Assembly (NCBI GenBank): GCA_020851235.1
Contig: JADZDD010000039.1
Location: 1 to 64,000, forward strand
Direction: 5' to 3'
From: Burkholderiales bacterium
GTDB taxonomy: Bacteria; Pseudomonadota; Gammaproteobacteria; Burkholderiales; Casimicrobiaceae
Length of the DNA stretch: 64,000 bases
Below are positions 43,365 to 54,123 of the stretch, piece after piece (position 1 is the stretch's first letter; each line of letters opens with the position of its first letter). The notes under the pieces were generated by a model, which saw only the letters and a list, made by a program, of their open reading frames with translations, was not told the origin of the DNA and did no database searches. The position numbers and the translations under genes are program-made.

Positions 43365-46286
43365 CGCGCCCGTGGCATCGACGCGCCGCGACCCCGCACC
43401 CCCAGGGGCCGGCGGCAGCGGCGCGAGGTAGCCGATGAGGAGCAGGAGCACCCCGACGCCGATGAAGGCGGCAATACGGGGCAATCCGGAAAGCGCCGCG
43501 AGGTCGAGCACGAAGAGCTTGACGACGACGATCGCGAGGAGTGCCGCGCCGGCCATCCACAGCGGGCGCACCGCCCGCCGGTGCGCGAACACCATGAGCG
43601 GCAACGCAATCGCGGTCCAGGTGAGCGTGAGGGCCGCCTGCAACGGCTTCGAGCCGACGAGGGCCGAGAGCCGCCAGGGCACGCCCAGCCACTGGTGCAC
43701 CGAGCGAAACACGATGGCGCTGACGAGAAGGAAGAGCCCGATGCCGAGCCAGACGTACGCGGTGCGCGGCGTGCACGTCCTCGAGCGCGTGGCCCACGCG
43801 ACGAGTGCGAACGCCACCGCGAGGAGCGTCACGTCGAGCGGATTGGCGAGCGGCAGGTAGGGCAGCGGCGGCGCGCCACCGGGGGAGAGCACGTTGGCGA
43901 GCAGGAACCAGACGCCTGCGAACGTGGCAATGACGGTGCCGGCGTGCAGCGCGTACGCATCGCGAAATGCGGCCAAGGGCCACGCGGCGGCGAACGGCGG
44001 ACGCGCCACCGCGGCGAGATAGACGAGCGCAGGCCACGCCGCCGCGCAGGGCATCCACACGCTGCCCACCGGCGCGACGCGGCCGACCCATTCGCTCGCC
44101 TCCCAGCCGAGCCACGCGACCAGGACGACCGCCGACGCCGCGTGCAAGCGCGCGATCCAGGCACGGTACGGTGCGCCATCGCCAGGACCCGCGTCACCGC
44201 GCTCGAGCGCGCGCAGCGCGACCCATTGCACGATCCAGACGAGCGGCCACAGCACGATCCCGTACCGGGCGAGCGTGGTATGCGAGCGCTCCCAGTCGAC
44301 GATGGCGACCACGACGAGCATGGGCAGCAGTGCCACACCGGCCCACGCGAGCCGCGGCCAGCGCAGCATGCGGGCGAGACCGAGCGCCAGGAGGACACTC
44401 ACCAGCGTGTACGCGAGCATCGCCTGCGCCTCACTCGACCTTGGCAGCGTGCGGGTCAGTTCGAAGGCGCCGGCGACGAGCCACGCACCGATGCCCCACG
44501 CGAGCGCGAAGGGGGCGAGCGAGCGCTCGATCCCGCTCACCACGTCGGCATGGCGGTCGATGAGCCGCGCCGTCGTGAACGCGGCGAGCGCGACGACGAT
44601 CGTGCCGAGGAACGCGGCGTTGGCAAACAGGGGGCCGTGGCCGTCCGGATGGAAGAGGCCGAACACGACCCCTGCTGCCACCTGCAACACGACAGCGAAA
44701 CCGCGCGCGACCGGCTCACGCTGCACGCAGCCGATCCAGTAGACGGCCGCCGCCTCGAGCGCCCACCACGCCGGGGTCCACTCGGGGTCGACGGCAAAGG
44801 GAATCGCCACGGTGAAGAAGACGACGGCGAGCGCGGCAAAGGCGCGCGACAGGAGGGCCCATCCCGGCGCCTCGTGCCCGCGCAAGGCACGGGCGAGGAC
44901 CGCGTAGAACGCCGCGAGCACGAACCCGCTCACGGCCACCCCGTAGCGCATGTCGCGCACGAGGCCCGCCTGCAGGGCGAAGGTGATGAGGGGCACGCCG
45001 AAGACCAGCAGGCCATCGACCGGACGCCGGGCCGCAAGCGGCGCCTGCCGCGCATGCAGGATCGCGACGGCGACGTAGAGGAGGAACAGCGCAACGAGGA
45101 AGGGCTCGACGGTGGCGAACTGCTCCGGACGATAGAAGCGCGCGCCCCAGAAGGCGCCCAGCACGAAGGTGAAGACGAAGCCGACCGCATTGAGCGCGCG
45201 CCACGATTTCCTGAGCGCGAGGGCGAGGATCGCGGCATTGAGCACGAGGAAGTAACCCAACAGCAGCGACGGCGACCCGCTGCGGGTCGCCACGAGGAAG
45301 GGTGCGAGGAAGCCGCCGGCCACGGCGAGCCCCGCCAGAGGCTGCGAATCGGCGCGCGCCGCCAGCACGACGGTGAGCCCCGAGATGGCAACGAGGAGCG
45401 CAAACGCGGGCGCCGTGTCGAGCACGCCGTACAAGCGCAACGCCGCGAACGTCGTGAGGTAGAGCACGCCGACGCCCGCACCCACGAGCGAGACGCCGTA
45501 GCCGTGGCGCGTGCGCATGAGGCGCGCACCCAGGACGACGAGGATGACCCCCCCCGCCGCGACGCCGAACAGGCGCACGCCGATCGGCACGGTGATCGCG
45601 TCGGCGAGATACTTCAAGAGAAAGCCGACGCCCACGAACAGCGCAATCACCCCGACGCGCGTCAGGGCATTGCCGCCGGTGAACCATGCCCAGAGCGCAT
45701 TGACCGGACGCACCGGCGCCCCGCGCCCGGCCGGGTCGCGGGCGACGCTCGCGCGCGGTGGTGTCGGCGCGTCCGACGTCGGTACCGGTTCGAGCGTGCC
45801 TTGGGGCGTACGCACGAATCCGGCGGGTGTGGCCACCGCGGTGTCGTCGGCGGGCAATGGTGGCGACACCGGCGTCGCTGTCGCCGGGTGCGCTGCGGAG
45901 GCGGGTAGCGATAGCGTCTGACGGTCGTCGCGGGCGTCGTCCACGCCAGCCGCCGCCGGGACCGACACCGCTTCCGTCGCCACCGCCGGGGCGTCGGGAC
46001 GCGCAGGCGCGTCCGGGACGAGCGCAATCCGCGCCTCGAGCGCTGCAACGCGGGCCTCGATCGCTGCCAGGCGGACGTCGACCGGCAACGACTCGGGCGT
46101 GGGCTCACGCGTCGCCGCAACCGCGGGCGCATCCTGCCGCGCCGCCTGCCGCGCCGCGGCCTGCGTGCGAGAGCGCCACGCCATCATCACGATGAAGCCG
46201 ACGAAGGCTCCGGCCAAGCCGCCCGACCAGTCGAGCACGACGGCACCCAGGATGAAGCCGACGACCATGCCCAGCACGACGATCAT
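43236..46286 (-). CDS. DUF2339 polytopic membrane protein
   Basis: A single N-terminal membrane segment, an Ala/Pro-rich cytoplasmic or periplasmic stretch with a short coiled-coil (RLAAIEARVAALEARIA), then more than 20 hydrophobic segments over about 800 residues define DUF2339. The function is unknown. The usual end, VLLLLIGYLAPLPP, is here followed by about 60 polar residues that run 129 bp into the convergent DUF2892 gene; this tail may be a result of a lost stop codon. Confidence 0.88.
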   Translation of the reverse strand: MIVVLGMVVGFILGAVVLDWSGGLAGAFVGFIVMMAWRSRTQAAARQAARQDAPAVAATREPTPESLPVDVRLAAIEARVAALEARIALVPDAPARPDAPAVATEAVSVPAAAGVDDARDDRQTLSLPASAAHPATATPVSPPLPADDTAVATPAGFVRTPQGTLEPVPTSDAPTPPRASVARDPAGRGAPVRPVNALWAWFTGGNALTRVGVIALFVGVGFLLKYLADAITVPIGVRLFGVAAGGVILVVLGARLMRTRHGYGVSLVGAGVGVLYLTTFAALRLYGVLDTAPAFALLVAISGLTVVLAARADSQPLAGLAVAGGFLAPFLVATRSGSPSLLLGYFLVLNAAILALALRKSWRALNAVGFVFTFVLGAFWGARFYRPEQFATVEPFLVALFLLYVAVAILHARQAPLAARRPVDGLLVFGVPLITFALQAGLVRDMRYGVAVSGFVLAAFYAVLARALRGHEAPGWALLSRAFAALAVVFFTVAIPFAVDPEWTPAWWALEAAAVYWIGCVQREPVARGFAVVLQVAAGVVFGLFHPDGHGPLFANAAFLGTIVVALAAFTTARLIDRHADVVSGIERSLAPFALAWGIGAWLVAGAFELTRTLPRSSEAQAMLAYTLVSVLLALGLARMLRWPRLAWAGVALLPMLVVVAIVDWERSHTTLARYGIVLWPLVWIVQWVALRALERGDAGPGDGAPYRAWIARLHAASAVVLVAWLGWEASEWVGRVAPVGSVWMPCAAAWPALVYLAAVARPPFAAAWPLAAFRDAYALHAGTVIATFAGVWFLLANVLSPGGAPPLPYLPLANPLDVTLLAVAFALVAWATRSRTCTPRTAYVWLGIGLFLLVSAIVFRSVHQWLGVPWRLSALVGSKPLQAALTLTWTAIALPLMVFAHRRAVRPLWMAGAALLAIVVVKLFVLDLAALSGLPRIAAFIGVGVLLLLIGYLAPLPPAPGGAGSRRVDATGALDAGTDSEPAQDRFQQAPAREAALQEVHADEGGERQPPRAHE

Positions 46287-46331
46287 GGTGGTTCCCTCGT
46301 ATGCATCGCGGCGCGCCCGACGGACGCGCGC

Positions 46332-48215
46332 CTAACGCTGATCGCCCCGCAGCGCGAGGACCTGCGCGAAAAGCGCATCGCAGTTGGCCTGCGCCGGAGC
46401 CACCGGGGCCGCGGCGACGATACCGATGCGGGTGAACAGGCCGCGAAACCGGCGCAGCGCGCGGCCGTCGGCGGCACGGCTGAAAAAGCTCCCCCACAGG
46501 CCGCGCAACGCCATCGGCACCACCGGTACCGGTGTCTGCGCGACCATGCGCTCGACGCCACTGCGAAACGGTGCCATCTCGCCGTCGCGCGTGAGCGCGC
46601 CTTCGGGGAAGATCGCGACGATCTCGCCGGCCCGCAACGCCGCGGCAACGGATTCGAACGCCTTCTCCTTGAGCGCCGCATCGACGCGCGCCGGCGCCAC
46701 GGGAATGGCGCGCATGCCGCGAAAGATCCCGCTCAGCACCGGAATGCGGAAAATGCCGTGGTCCATCACGAAGCGGATCGGCCGCGGCACGCAGGCGCTG
46801 ATAACGAGGGCATCGACGTAGCTCACGTGATTGCACACGATGATGCACGGCCCCTCGTCGGGCACGTGATCGAGCCCGCGCTCGTCGACGCGGTACATCG
46901 TGTGGATGAGCAGCCACGCGAGAAAGCGCAGGAGGAACTCGGGGACGAGCCGGTAGATGAACAGCGCGACCACGGCGTTGAGGATGCCGGTGACGAGAAA
47001 GAGGTACGGGATCGACAGCCCTTCACCCAGGAGCCCGATGGCGACCCCGGCCGAGGCCACCATGAAGATCGCATTCAGGATGTTGTTGGCGGCGATGATG
47101 CGCGAGCGATGCGCCGGATCCGAACGCTCCTGGATCAGCGCATACAAGGGCACGATGAAGAACCCGCCGAAGAGTCCGATGAGGACGAGGTCGATCACGA
47201 CGCGCACGTGACCCGGCCCTGCGAGAAAATCGGCGATGCCGACGAGCGAGGTGGCCGCAAGGTCGGCACTCGCCCACCACAGGTCGACGGCGAATACGGT
47301 CAGGCCGATCGAGCCGAACGGCACGAGGCCGATCTCGACCTTGCGCCCGGCCAGCCGCTCGCACAGCAGCGACCCGGTGCCGATGCCGATCGAGAAGAGC
47401 GCGAGCAGGAACGTCACCACGTGCTCGTTGCCGCCCAAGACGTTGCGCGCGAAGTTCGGAAACTGCGTGAGGAACATCGCGCCGTAGAACCAGAACCACG
47501 AAATGCCGAGCATCGACAACCAGACGATGCGATTGCCGTACGCGAAGCGGAGGCTGCGCCACGTCTCGGTGAGCGGGTTCCAGTTGATGACGAGGTCGGG
47601 CGCGACCGCGGGCGTGTGCGGAATGCCGCGGCTGACGAGCCAGCCGGCCACCGCCATGGCGATGGCGGCGGCGCCGGCGACGATCGGGCCGACCTGCGGC
47701 AGCGCCACGAGCAGCCCACCGATGATCGTGCCGAGCAGGATCGCGACGAACGTCCCCATCTCGACGAGCCCGTTGCCGCCCACGAGCTCGTCGGTGCGCA
47801 GATGCTGCGGCAGGATCGCGTACTTGACCGGCCCGAACAGCGTCGAATGCACCCCCATGCAGAAGAGCGCCACGAAGAGCGTGGCGAGATCGGCGAGGTA
47901 GAACCCCACCGCCCCCACTCCCATGATCGCGATCTCGAAGAGCTTGACCAGGCGAATGAAGCGCGATTTCTCGTACTTGTCGGCGAGCTGCCCCGCCGTC
48001 GCCGAGAGCAGCACGAACGGCAGGATGAAGATGCCGGCAGCGAGGTTGACGAGCGTGTTGGCGTCGAATCCCGAGTGTGTCGCCGCCCGATACGCGACGA
48101 AGATGACGAGCGCGTTCTTGTAGATGTTGTCGTTGGCGGCGCCGGCGAACTGGGTCCAGAAGAACGGCGCGAAGCGGCGCTGCCGCAGGAGCTCGAACTG
48201 GTTGGCCTGGCTCAT
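46332..48215 (-). CDS. MFS transporter fused to PlsC-type acyltransferase
   Basis: Residues 1 to about 420 are a twelve-segment MFS domain of the LplT type (FFWTQFAGAANDNIYKNALV, GVHSTLFGPVKYAILP). The C-terminal about 190 residues are a 1-acylglycerol-phosphate acyltransferase-like domain with the HX4D box NHVSYVDA and FPEGALTRDG. LplT-Aas fusions import lysophospholipid and re-acylate it at the inner membrane; here the acyl-ACP synthetase part of Aas is missing. The ATG at 48215 was chosen; GTG at 48224 would overlap the upstream regulator stop. Confidence 0.9.
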   Translation of the reverse strand: MSQANQFELLRQRRFAPFFWTQFAGAANDNIYKNALVIFVAYRAATHSGFDANTLVNLAAGIFILPFVLLSATAGQLADKYEKSRFIRLVKLFEIAIMGVGAVGFYLADLATLFVALFCMGVHSTLFGPVKYAILPQHLRTDELVGGNGLVEMGTFVAILLGTIIGGLLVALPQVGPIVAGAAAIAMAVAGWLVSRGIPHTPAVAPDLVINWNPLTETWRSLRFAYGNRIVWLSMLGISWFWFYGAMFLTQFPNFARNVLGGNEHVVTFLLALFSIGIGTGSLLCERLAGRKVEIGLVPFGSIGLTVFAVDLWWASADLAATSLVGIADFLAGPGHVRVVIDLVLIGLFGGFFIVPLYALIQERSDPAHRSRIIAANNILNAIFMVASAGVAIGLLGEGLSIPYLFLVTGILNAVVALFIYRLVPEFLLRFLAWLLIHTMYRVDERGLDHVPDEGPCIIVCNHVSYVDALVISACVPRPIRFVMDHGIFRIPVLSGIFRGMRAIPVAPARVDAALKEKAFESVAAALRAGEIVAIFPEGALTRDGEMAPFRSGVERMVAQTPVPVVPMALRGLWGSFFSRAADGRALRRFRGLFTRIGIVAAAPVAPAQANCDALFAQVLALRGDQR

Positions 48216-48220
48216 GGCGA

Positions 48221-48613
48221 TCACGCACCCCGGGCGCGGGCAGCCGATACGGCGCGGCGCCGTGCCGGTCCGCGCGACGTGACGCGACGCGCACCCGCGT
48301 CGGGCAGATGCGCGGCGAGGTAGTCGAGCACCGCGACGAGGCCCTCGCGTACCGCGGCGACGTCGGCGGTGTAGCGCACCTCGCGTCCGGATTTGCGTGC
48401 GTGCAGCACACCGGCGTCACGCAGCACGCGCAGATGATGCGCCACCGCGGTGCGCGAGAGCGGCGCCGCGGCGACGATCTGCGTTGGGGTAAGGGCCTCG
48501 CCCGGCTCGAACATGAGGAGGATCCGCTGCCGGTGCGGATCGCCCAGCGCGGTGAAGATCGTCGCCGTGCGCTGCCAGGCACGTGGAATGGCGCGTTCGT
48601 AGCTTGCTCGCAT
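48221..48613 (-). CDS. ArsR-family winged-helix regulator
   Basis: FTALGDPHRQRILLMFEPGE, PTQIVAAAPLSRTAVAHHLRV and LHARKSGREVRYTA form the ArsR HTH and wing. No cysteine-based metal site is visible. It directly precedes the MFS-acyltransferase gene and is probably its regulator and co-transcribed with it. Upstream in-frame codons are low complexity, so the ATG at 48613 is preferred. Confidence 0.85.
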   Translation of the reverse strand: MRASYERAIPRAWQRTATIFTALGDPHRQRILLMFEPGEALTPTQIVAAAPLSRTAVAHHLRVLRDAGVLHARKSGREVRYTADVAAVREGLVAVLDYLAAHLPDAGARRVTSRGPARRRAVSAARARGA

Positions 48614-48869
48614 CGCGGGCCTCGCAGTCGGTGATCCGGGCGCGCACCGGCGGGCCGCACCGCATGCGGGTGCGGCGGCGCCAACGTCGCCACGGCTCGT
48701 CGATACCTGTCTATCCAACTAGTCGCGTAGGCATGTTCCACATGTATCGGAGACCTGTCAAGCGGCGCTTGCATGGTGCCGATGGACGGCGCGCGGTGTG
48801 CCCGCTCGTCGCCGCCCCGGTGTCGAAGGCGGCGGCGGAGCGGGACGTTCTCCGCGCTACAATCGCCGG

Positions 48870-49664
<795 letters not shown>

Positions 49665-49701
49665 GACATCCGGCGGGCGCGCGCGAGTCGCGACCGAAGC
49701 G

Positions 49702-50511
49702 TCACGGCTGGCGCGCGACCGCACCCCCGACGCCGAAGGCCGGACGCGCCGCCGGCAGCATCCCCAGGCGCGCCAGGACCGGGCGGAAGCGGTTGCACCG
49801 GTCGACCGACCCCGTGGCGCTCATCCCGACGCAATACTTCGAGCAGCCGCTCGTCGGGTGCTGGTGATGCCGGCGCAGGATCGCGTCGGCGACGCCGTGC
49901 CCATGTGCGGACTTCGTCTCGACGATGAACAGGTCGCCGTCGAGCGCGACACCGCCGCGATCGGCGAAGCGGATGCGGCTGTCGATCGTCACGCGCTCGC
50001 TGCCCGCCTTCGCGACCAGCGTCGTGCGCCGGTAGCTCATGTGCAGGACCGGCTCGAGCGCGCGCTCGAACGGCCGACCGTACAGCGCCTCGTGGCTGCG
50101 CCGGACGTGCGCGAGCGCGGCCGCGTCGAGCGTGCCGTACTTGTGCAGCGGATAGGCAAGACGCTTCTTGACGGTGATGCCGCGCCGGTCCTTGAGCTTG
50201 ACCTCGACGTAGCACAGTGCCGCCTCGACGTACCTGCGCACGCGCACCTTCATGCGCTGGCGGCGCCCCTGGTGGTGATCGAAGTAGCTTCTGAGATTCG
50301 CATCGTCGAAGTAGCAGGTCTCGTAGGTGAAGCTGCGTCGGCCGTCGATCTCGAGGATGTCGAATGCGTCGGCGAGGTCGCCCAGCATCGCGCGCAGCAC
50401 GCTCGCGTGAACGACGTACTTGCGATCGAGCCGCTCGAGCATCGCCGCCTTCGCATTGAGCGCGTCAAGCCCGATGGGGCGAAACGGAGTCGTGAGCCAG
50501 GGCGTGGTCAT
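49702..50511 (-). CDS. VTC-domain polyphosphate polymerase
   Basis: The VTC catalytic tunnel fold is marked by RLDRKYVV, FDDANLRSYFDHHQG, MKVRVRRY, CYVEVKLKD, RRTTLVAK, VTIDSRI and FIVETKSAHG, whose basic and acidic residues line the polymer channel in yeast Vtc4. It should make polyphosphate from a nucleoside triphosphate. Its gene begins 47 bp inside the end of the DUF4956 gene, its usual partner, and it faces a phosphate-uptake operon. Confidence 0.9.
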   Translation of the reverse strand: MTTPWLTTPFRPIGLDALNAKAAMLERLDRKYVVHASVLRAMLGDLADAFDILEIDGRRSFTYETCYFDDANLRSYFDHHQGRRQRMKVRVRRYVEAALCYVEVKLKDRRGITVKKRLAYPLHKYGTLDAAALAHVRRSHEALYGRPFERALEPVLHMSYRRTTLVAKAGSERVTIDSRIRFADRGGVALDGDLFIVETKSAHGHGVADAILRRHHQHPTSGCSKYCVGMSATGSVDRCNRFRPVLARLGMLPAARPAFGVGGAVARQP

Positions 50512-51097
50512 CGTCGAGTCCCTTGCGATAGTGGACGTTGATGCGGGCCATGTCGTTGACGTAGTCGAGCGCCGTGATCTGATACGACATGACTTGCACC
50601 CCGAGGCGCTGCGAGAGCTGCGCCCGCATCGCGACGGGATCCGACAGCGCGTGCCGGTCGATCTGGTCGAGCGTGATGCGCACGCCCTCGACCGAGCGCA
50701 GCACTCTGGGGTGATCGATCGCCCAGGCGCCGAGCACGACCAACGCCGCCACCCCGGCAGCGAAGGCGGGCGCCGTGCCCTGCACCGAGCAGATCACGGC
50801 GATCGCGACACTGCCGAAGAAATAGGTGATCTCGGTCTTGCCGATCGGCTCCGAGCGCAGCGTGAACATCGCGAGGATCGCGAACAGGCCGAAGCCGGCG
50901 GCGATGCCGAACTCGACCTTCGACAGCACGGTGAGCACGGCAAAGATGAAGACATTGAACAGTGCCGCCGCGGTGACGAGTTCCTTGTCGCGATAGCGGC
51001 GGTAGTACAGGCCGAAGACCAGGAGCAGCATCGCCGCAAGGTCGATGCCGAGGCGAATGCGCACGTCGACGGGAAAGTATTCGAGGAAGGCGTTCAT
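50465..51097 (-). CDS. DUF4956 membrane protein, partner of the polyphosphate polymerase
   Basis: Four or so hydrophobic segments (IRLGIDLAAMLLLVFGLYY, LFNVFIFAVLTVL, GIAAGFGLFAILAMFTLR and a third) are followed by a soluble C-terminus (LGVQVMSYQITALDYVNDMARINVHY). IPGKTEITYFF-like IGKTEITYFFG is the conserved DUF4956 core. It is regularly encoded with VTC-domain polymerases and is presumed to anchor the polymerase in the membrane. The ATG at 51097 gives 210 residues. Confidence 0.88.
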   Translation of the reverse strand: MNAFLEYFPVDVRIRLGIDLAAMLLLVFGLYYRRYRDKELVTAAALFNVFIFAVLTVLSKVEFGIAAGFGLFAILAMFTLRSEPIGKTEITYFFGSVAIAVICSVQGTAPAFAAGVAALVVLGAWAIDHPRVLRSVEGVRITLDQIDRHALSDPVAMRAQLSQRLGVQVMSYQITALDYVNDMARINVHYRKGLDDDHALAHDSVSPHRA

Positions 51098-51334
51098 GGT
51101 GGTGCGGCTCCGGGGTGGGTGACGACGGCAAGCGCGAGGGCGAACCGTCGCCTGACCCCCCACAGACGGCGCACCACCGTCGTTGATACATCGCGCCGGC
51201 CCCCAGGCGTTTCGTTGCGCGGCGGTGTATCCGGCGCACGCCAGCGCACTCTGTGTGAGGAGTTCGCCGGGCTTCACGGGTCCGGCCCACCCCCTCTTTC
51301 CGTGAGGTACGAAAGCGTGCTCACCTTGCACACC

Positions 51335-51946
51335 ATGTTTGGCGCTCGAAGCAGGATCCTCGATCTGCTCCAGGCGAGCGCCGAGGCCGCGCTGGAGGTA
51401 GCCGAAGCGGCACGCCGTCTCGTTCGCGCCGACGACCCGACGACGGCGCTGGCGGCCGTCGCCGCAGCCCAACAGCGTGAGCGGGACCTCGCCGCGGAGA
51501 TCGCTCAGGAGCAGGTCGACACTTTCGTCACCGTGCTCGATCGTGAGGACATCGCGGCAACGAGCGCCGCGCTCTCCCGCATCGCCCGGGTGATCGCAAA
51601 GTTCGCGTCCCGCCACGCGTGGGCGGCAGCGCGATTGGGCGAGGTCGACCTCACCCCGCACGTCGATCTCATGGTGGCCTGCACCGCGATCGTCGCGCGA
51701 ATGACCGGCGAACTACGTAACGGCCTGCGCCTCGCTCCGCTGCGCACGCTGCAGCGCCAGTTGCAGGCGCTGGAGGCCGAAGCCGACACCCTGCACGAGA
51801 CCGCGTATCGCACGCTTTGCCTTGGCGCCGCCAACCCGATGCGCGCGCTCCTCGTCAAGGACCTCCACGAGCTCCTCGAAGGTGCGATCGACCGCTGCCG
51901 CGACGCCGGCAACATCGTCTACGCGGTCGTCCTGAAGAATCACTGA
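51335..51946 (+). CDS. DUF47/PhoU-like phosphate transport regulator
   Basis: The 203-residue all-helical protein, with AEAALEVAEAARRLV, QLQALEAEADTLHETAYRTL and the conserved VKDLHELLEGAIDRCRDAGN end, belongs to the PhoU-like DUF47 family that is nearly always encoded before Pit transporters. It probably regulates the next gene's transporter. Upstream GTG codons are possible starts; ATG at 51335 precedes the conserved part. Confidence 0.9.
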   Translation: MFGARSRILDLLQASAEAALEVAEAARRLVRADDPTTALAAVAAAQQRERDLAAEIAQEQVDTFVTVLDREDIAATSAALSRIARVIAKFASRHAWAAARLGEVDLTPHVDLMVACTAIVARMTGELRNGLRLAPLRTLQRQLQALEAEADTLHETAYRTLCLGAANPMRALLVKDLHELLEGAIDRCRDAGNIVYAVVLKNH

Positions 51947-51955
51947 GCGGCCGCC

Positions 51956-53080
51956 ATGAGCTTCGGACTCCTGCTGGCGGTGATCGCGATGGCGCTCGCG
52001 TTCACCTACATCAATGGCTTTCACGATACGGCCAACGCGATCGCAACCGTCGTCGCAACCAAGGTGCTGACGCCCGGCCAGGCGGTCGCCATGGCGGCGT
52101 CCACCAATCTCCTCGGCGCGCTGTGGGGCACCGCGGTGGCCAAGACCATCGCCGAGGGACTCGTCGACACGGGCCTCGCACACGGCGCCGCGTTCCTCCT
52201 CGTCAGCGCGCTGCTCAGCGCGTGCCTGTGGAACCTCCTCACCTGGTGGTGGGGACTGCCTTCGAGTTCGAGCCACGGACTCATCGGCGGACTGATCGGT
52301 GCCGCGCTCGCGGCAAGCCACAACGACGCGCACGCGGTGATCTGGTGGTCGCCGGGGGTCGGCGGGCACTGGTGGCAAGGCCAGGGCGTGATTCCGAAGG
52401 TGATCGTGCCGATGATCGCCTCGCCACTGCTGGGCTTTGCCGTGTGCTTCGTGCTGATGCTGCTGCTGTCCCTCCTGCTGTTGTGGTTCTCGCAGCGTCG
52501 CGGCTTTCTCAAGCGCCTCGGCCGCACCCCCTGGGTGAGCGCGTTTTTCGGCAAGGCGCAGATCGCCTCGGCGGCAGCGATGGGGTTGTCGCACGGGATG
52601 AACGATGCACAAAAGACGATGGGCATCGTCGCGCTGGCGCTGGCCGGCGCCACCGCAGCCGGCACCTTCGAAGGGATACCGGCGTGGCTCGACTTCCTGC
52701 GCGTGCCTGCATCGAGTCGAGGACTCGAGGTGCCCGTGTGGGTGATGGTGCTCTGTGCACTGGTCATGGCCGCCGGAACCGCCGGCGGCGGCTGGCGGAT
52801 CGTCCGGACCCTGGGCCACAAGATGGTGCGCCTGCATCCGATCAACGGCTTCGTCGCCGAGACCGGCTCGGCGCTCGTCATCGTCGCCGCGTCGATGTTC
52901 GGCATTCCGGTGTCGACCACGCACTGCGTGTCGTCGGCGGTCATGGGTGTGGGCGCGGCGCGGCGCTTCAGCGCCATCCGCTGGACCGTGGTCGGGCGCA
53001 TGGTCTGGGCCTGGGTGCTGACGCTCCCGGTCACCGTGCTGCTCGCCTGGCTCATCGGATCCGGACTGAAATCCTTCTGA
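51956..53080 (+). CDS. Low-affinity inorganic phosphate transporter (Pit family)
   Basis: Two inverted PHO4 halves each carry the signature: YINGFHDTANAIATVVATK at the start and GLSHGMNDAQKTMGIVALAL in the middle, with SSSHGLIGGL and STTHCVSSAVMGVGA loops. The 374-residue membrane protein takes up phosphate with protons. It starts 9 bp after DUF47, a classic pair. Confidence 0.95.
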   Translation: MSFGLLLAVIAMALAFTYINGFHDTANAIATVVATKVLTPGQAVAMAASTNLLGALWGTAVAKTIAEGLVDTGLAHGAAFLLVSALLSACLWNLLTWWWGLPSSSSHGLIGGLIGAALAASHNDAHAVIWWSPGVGGHWWQGQGVIPKVIVPMIASPLLGFAVCFVLMLLLSLLLLWFSQRRGFLKRLGRTPWVSAFFGKAQIASAAAMGLSHGMNDAQKTMGIVALALAGATAAGTFEGIPAWLDFLRVPASSRGLEVPVWVMVLCALVMAAGTAGGGWRIVRTLGHKMVRLHPINGFVAETGSALVIVAASMFGIPVSTTHCVSSAVMGVGAARRFSAIRWTVVGRMVWAWVLTLPVTVLLAWLIGSGLKSF

Positions 53081-53136
53081 TGCCGTGGTTGCACGGCAAT
53101 GCCATTCCATTCCTTCCCTGCGACAAGGAGCATGAC

Positions 53137-54123
53137 ATGCGTTGTGGTTCGTTCATTTCTGCCGCGGTGGCACTCGCCGCCTCGACCCTCGCCGTGGCGG
53201 CATTCGCCTCCGACGCGACTCCGGCGGTGGTTGGTGGCGACGATGCGCCGATCGACGTGAGGACCGCGGCGACTCCCGCCGCGACCACGCACCGGGTCCT
53301 CGCGGCAACCGCGCAGGTCGACGGCGTCCGCATCGCCGAGTTGTCCGGCCTGGGCTGGGACCGCGACGAGCAGTTGCTCTACGCGATATCGGACCTGGGC
53401 TACGTGTTCCACTTTCGCGTTCGCGTGGAAGGAGACCGCATCGTTGCCGTCGATCCCGTCCACGCGGCGCCCCTGGTCGACGCGAAAGCGACAGCCACGC
53501 GCTCGGGCAAAGGCTTCAACGCCGAAGGGCTCGCGCTGGTCAACGCCGCCAACGGCACGCACGGCGACACCGAACTCATCGTGTCGCTCGAAGGCGGCGG
53601 CCGACCCGACATCGTTCGCGCGAGTCCGACCGGCGCGCTCGTCGGCCGGCTTGCGGTCCCCGGGCCCGCCGGCGACGCGAGCCGCTATCGCAAGAAAGGC
53701 CGCGGGCTCGAGGCGGTTGCGCTGCATCCTCGCTATGGACTCATGACCGCACCGGAGTCGCCGCTTCGCGGCGAGCCGCAGGACCGCCACACGCTCTACG
53801 CCGACGGTGAGCAATGGTCGTTCCCGCGCCACGCCCCCGACAGTCGGCTCAAGGGCTTCGACGTTCTACCCGACGGCAACCTCGTGGTGCTCGAGCGCAC
53901 GCGCGGGACCGACGACGCCCTGACCGCAACCCTGCGCCGGGTCGACCTCGCCTCCTGCGTGCAGCCGAGCGGATGCGCCACCCGGACGCTCGCAGTGCTT
54001 CCTGCCGGGCCGGACAACTATGAAGGCATGACCTTCCTCGATCCGCGACACGTCCTGCTCGTGAGCGACAACGGTGGCGCCCCCGCGCTCGGGACGAGTT
54101 TCGTGCTCGTTACGCTCCCATGA
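53137..54123 (+). CDS. Esterase-like/phytase-like beta-propeller protein, secreted
   Basis: A signal peptide (FISAAVALAASTLAVAAFASD) precedes a domain with ELSGLGWDRDEQLLYAISD, FNAEGLALVN, LIVSLEGG, GRGLEAVALHP and NYEGMTFLD, the repeated blades of the esterase-like activity of phytase family (PF13449). It could release phosphate from organic esters in the periplasm. It lies between Pit and the OprO/P porin and overlaps the latter by ATGA. Confidence 0.87.
   Translation: MRCGSFISAAVALAASTLAVAAFASDATPAVVGGDDAPIDVRTAATPAATTHRVLAATAQVDGVRIAELSGLGWDRDEQLLYAISDLGYVFHFRVRVEGDRIVAVDPVHAAPLVDAKATATRSGKGFNAEGLALVNAANGTHGDTELIVSLEGGGRPDIVRASPTGALVGRLAVPGPAGDASRYRKKGRGLEAVALHPRYGLMTAPESPLRGEPQDRHTLYADGEQWSFPRHAPDSRLKGFDVLPDGNLVVLERTRGTDDALTATLRRVDLASCVQPSGCATRTLAVLPAGPDNYEGMTFLDPRHVLLVSDNGGAPALGTSFVLVTLP

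Noticed and set aside
51098..51334. Pho box upstream of the phosphate operon
   Set aside because: No pair of CTGTCAT-like repeats at 11-bp spacing could be found by eye.
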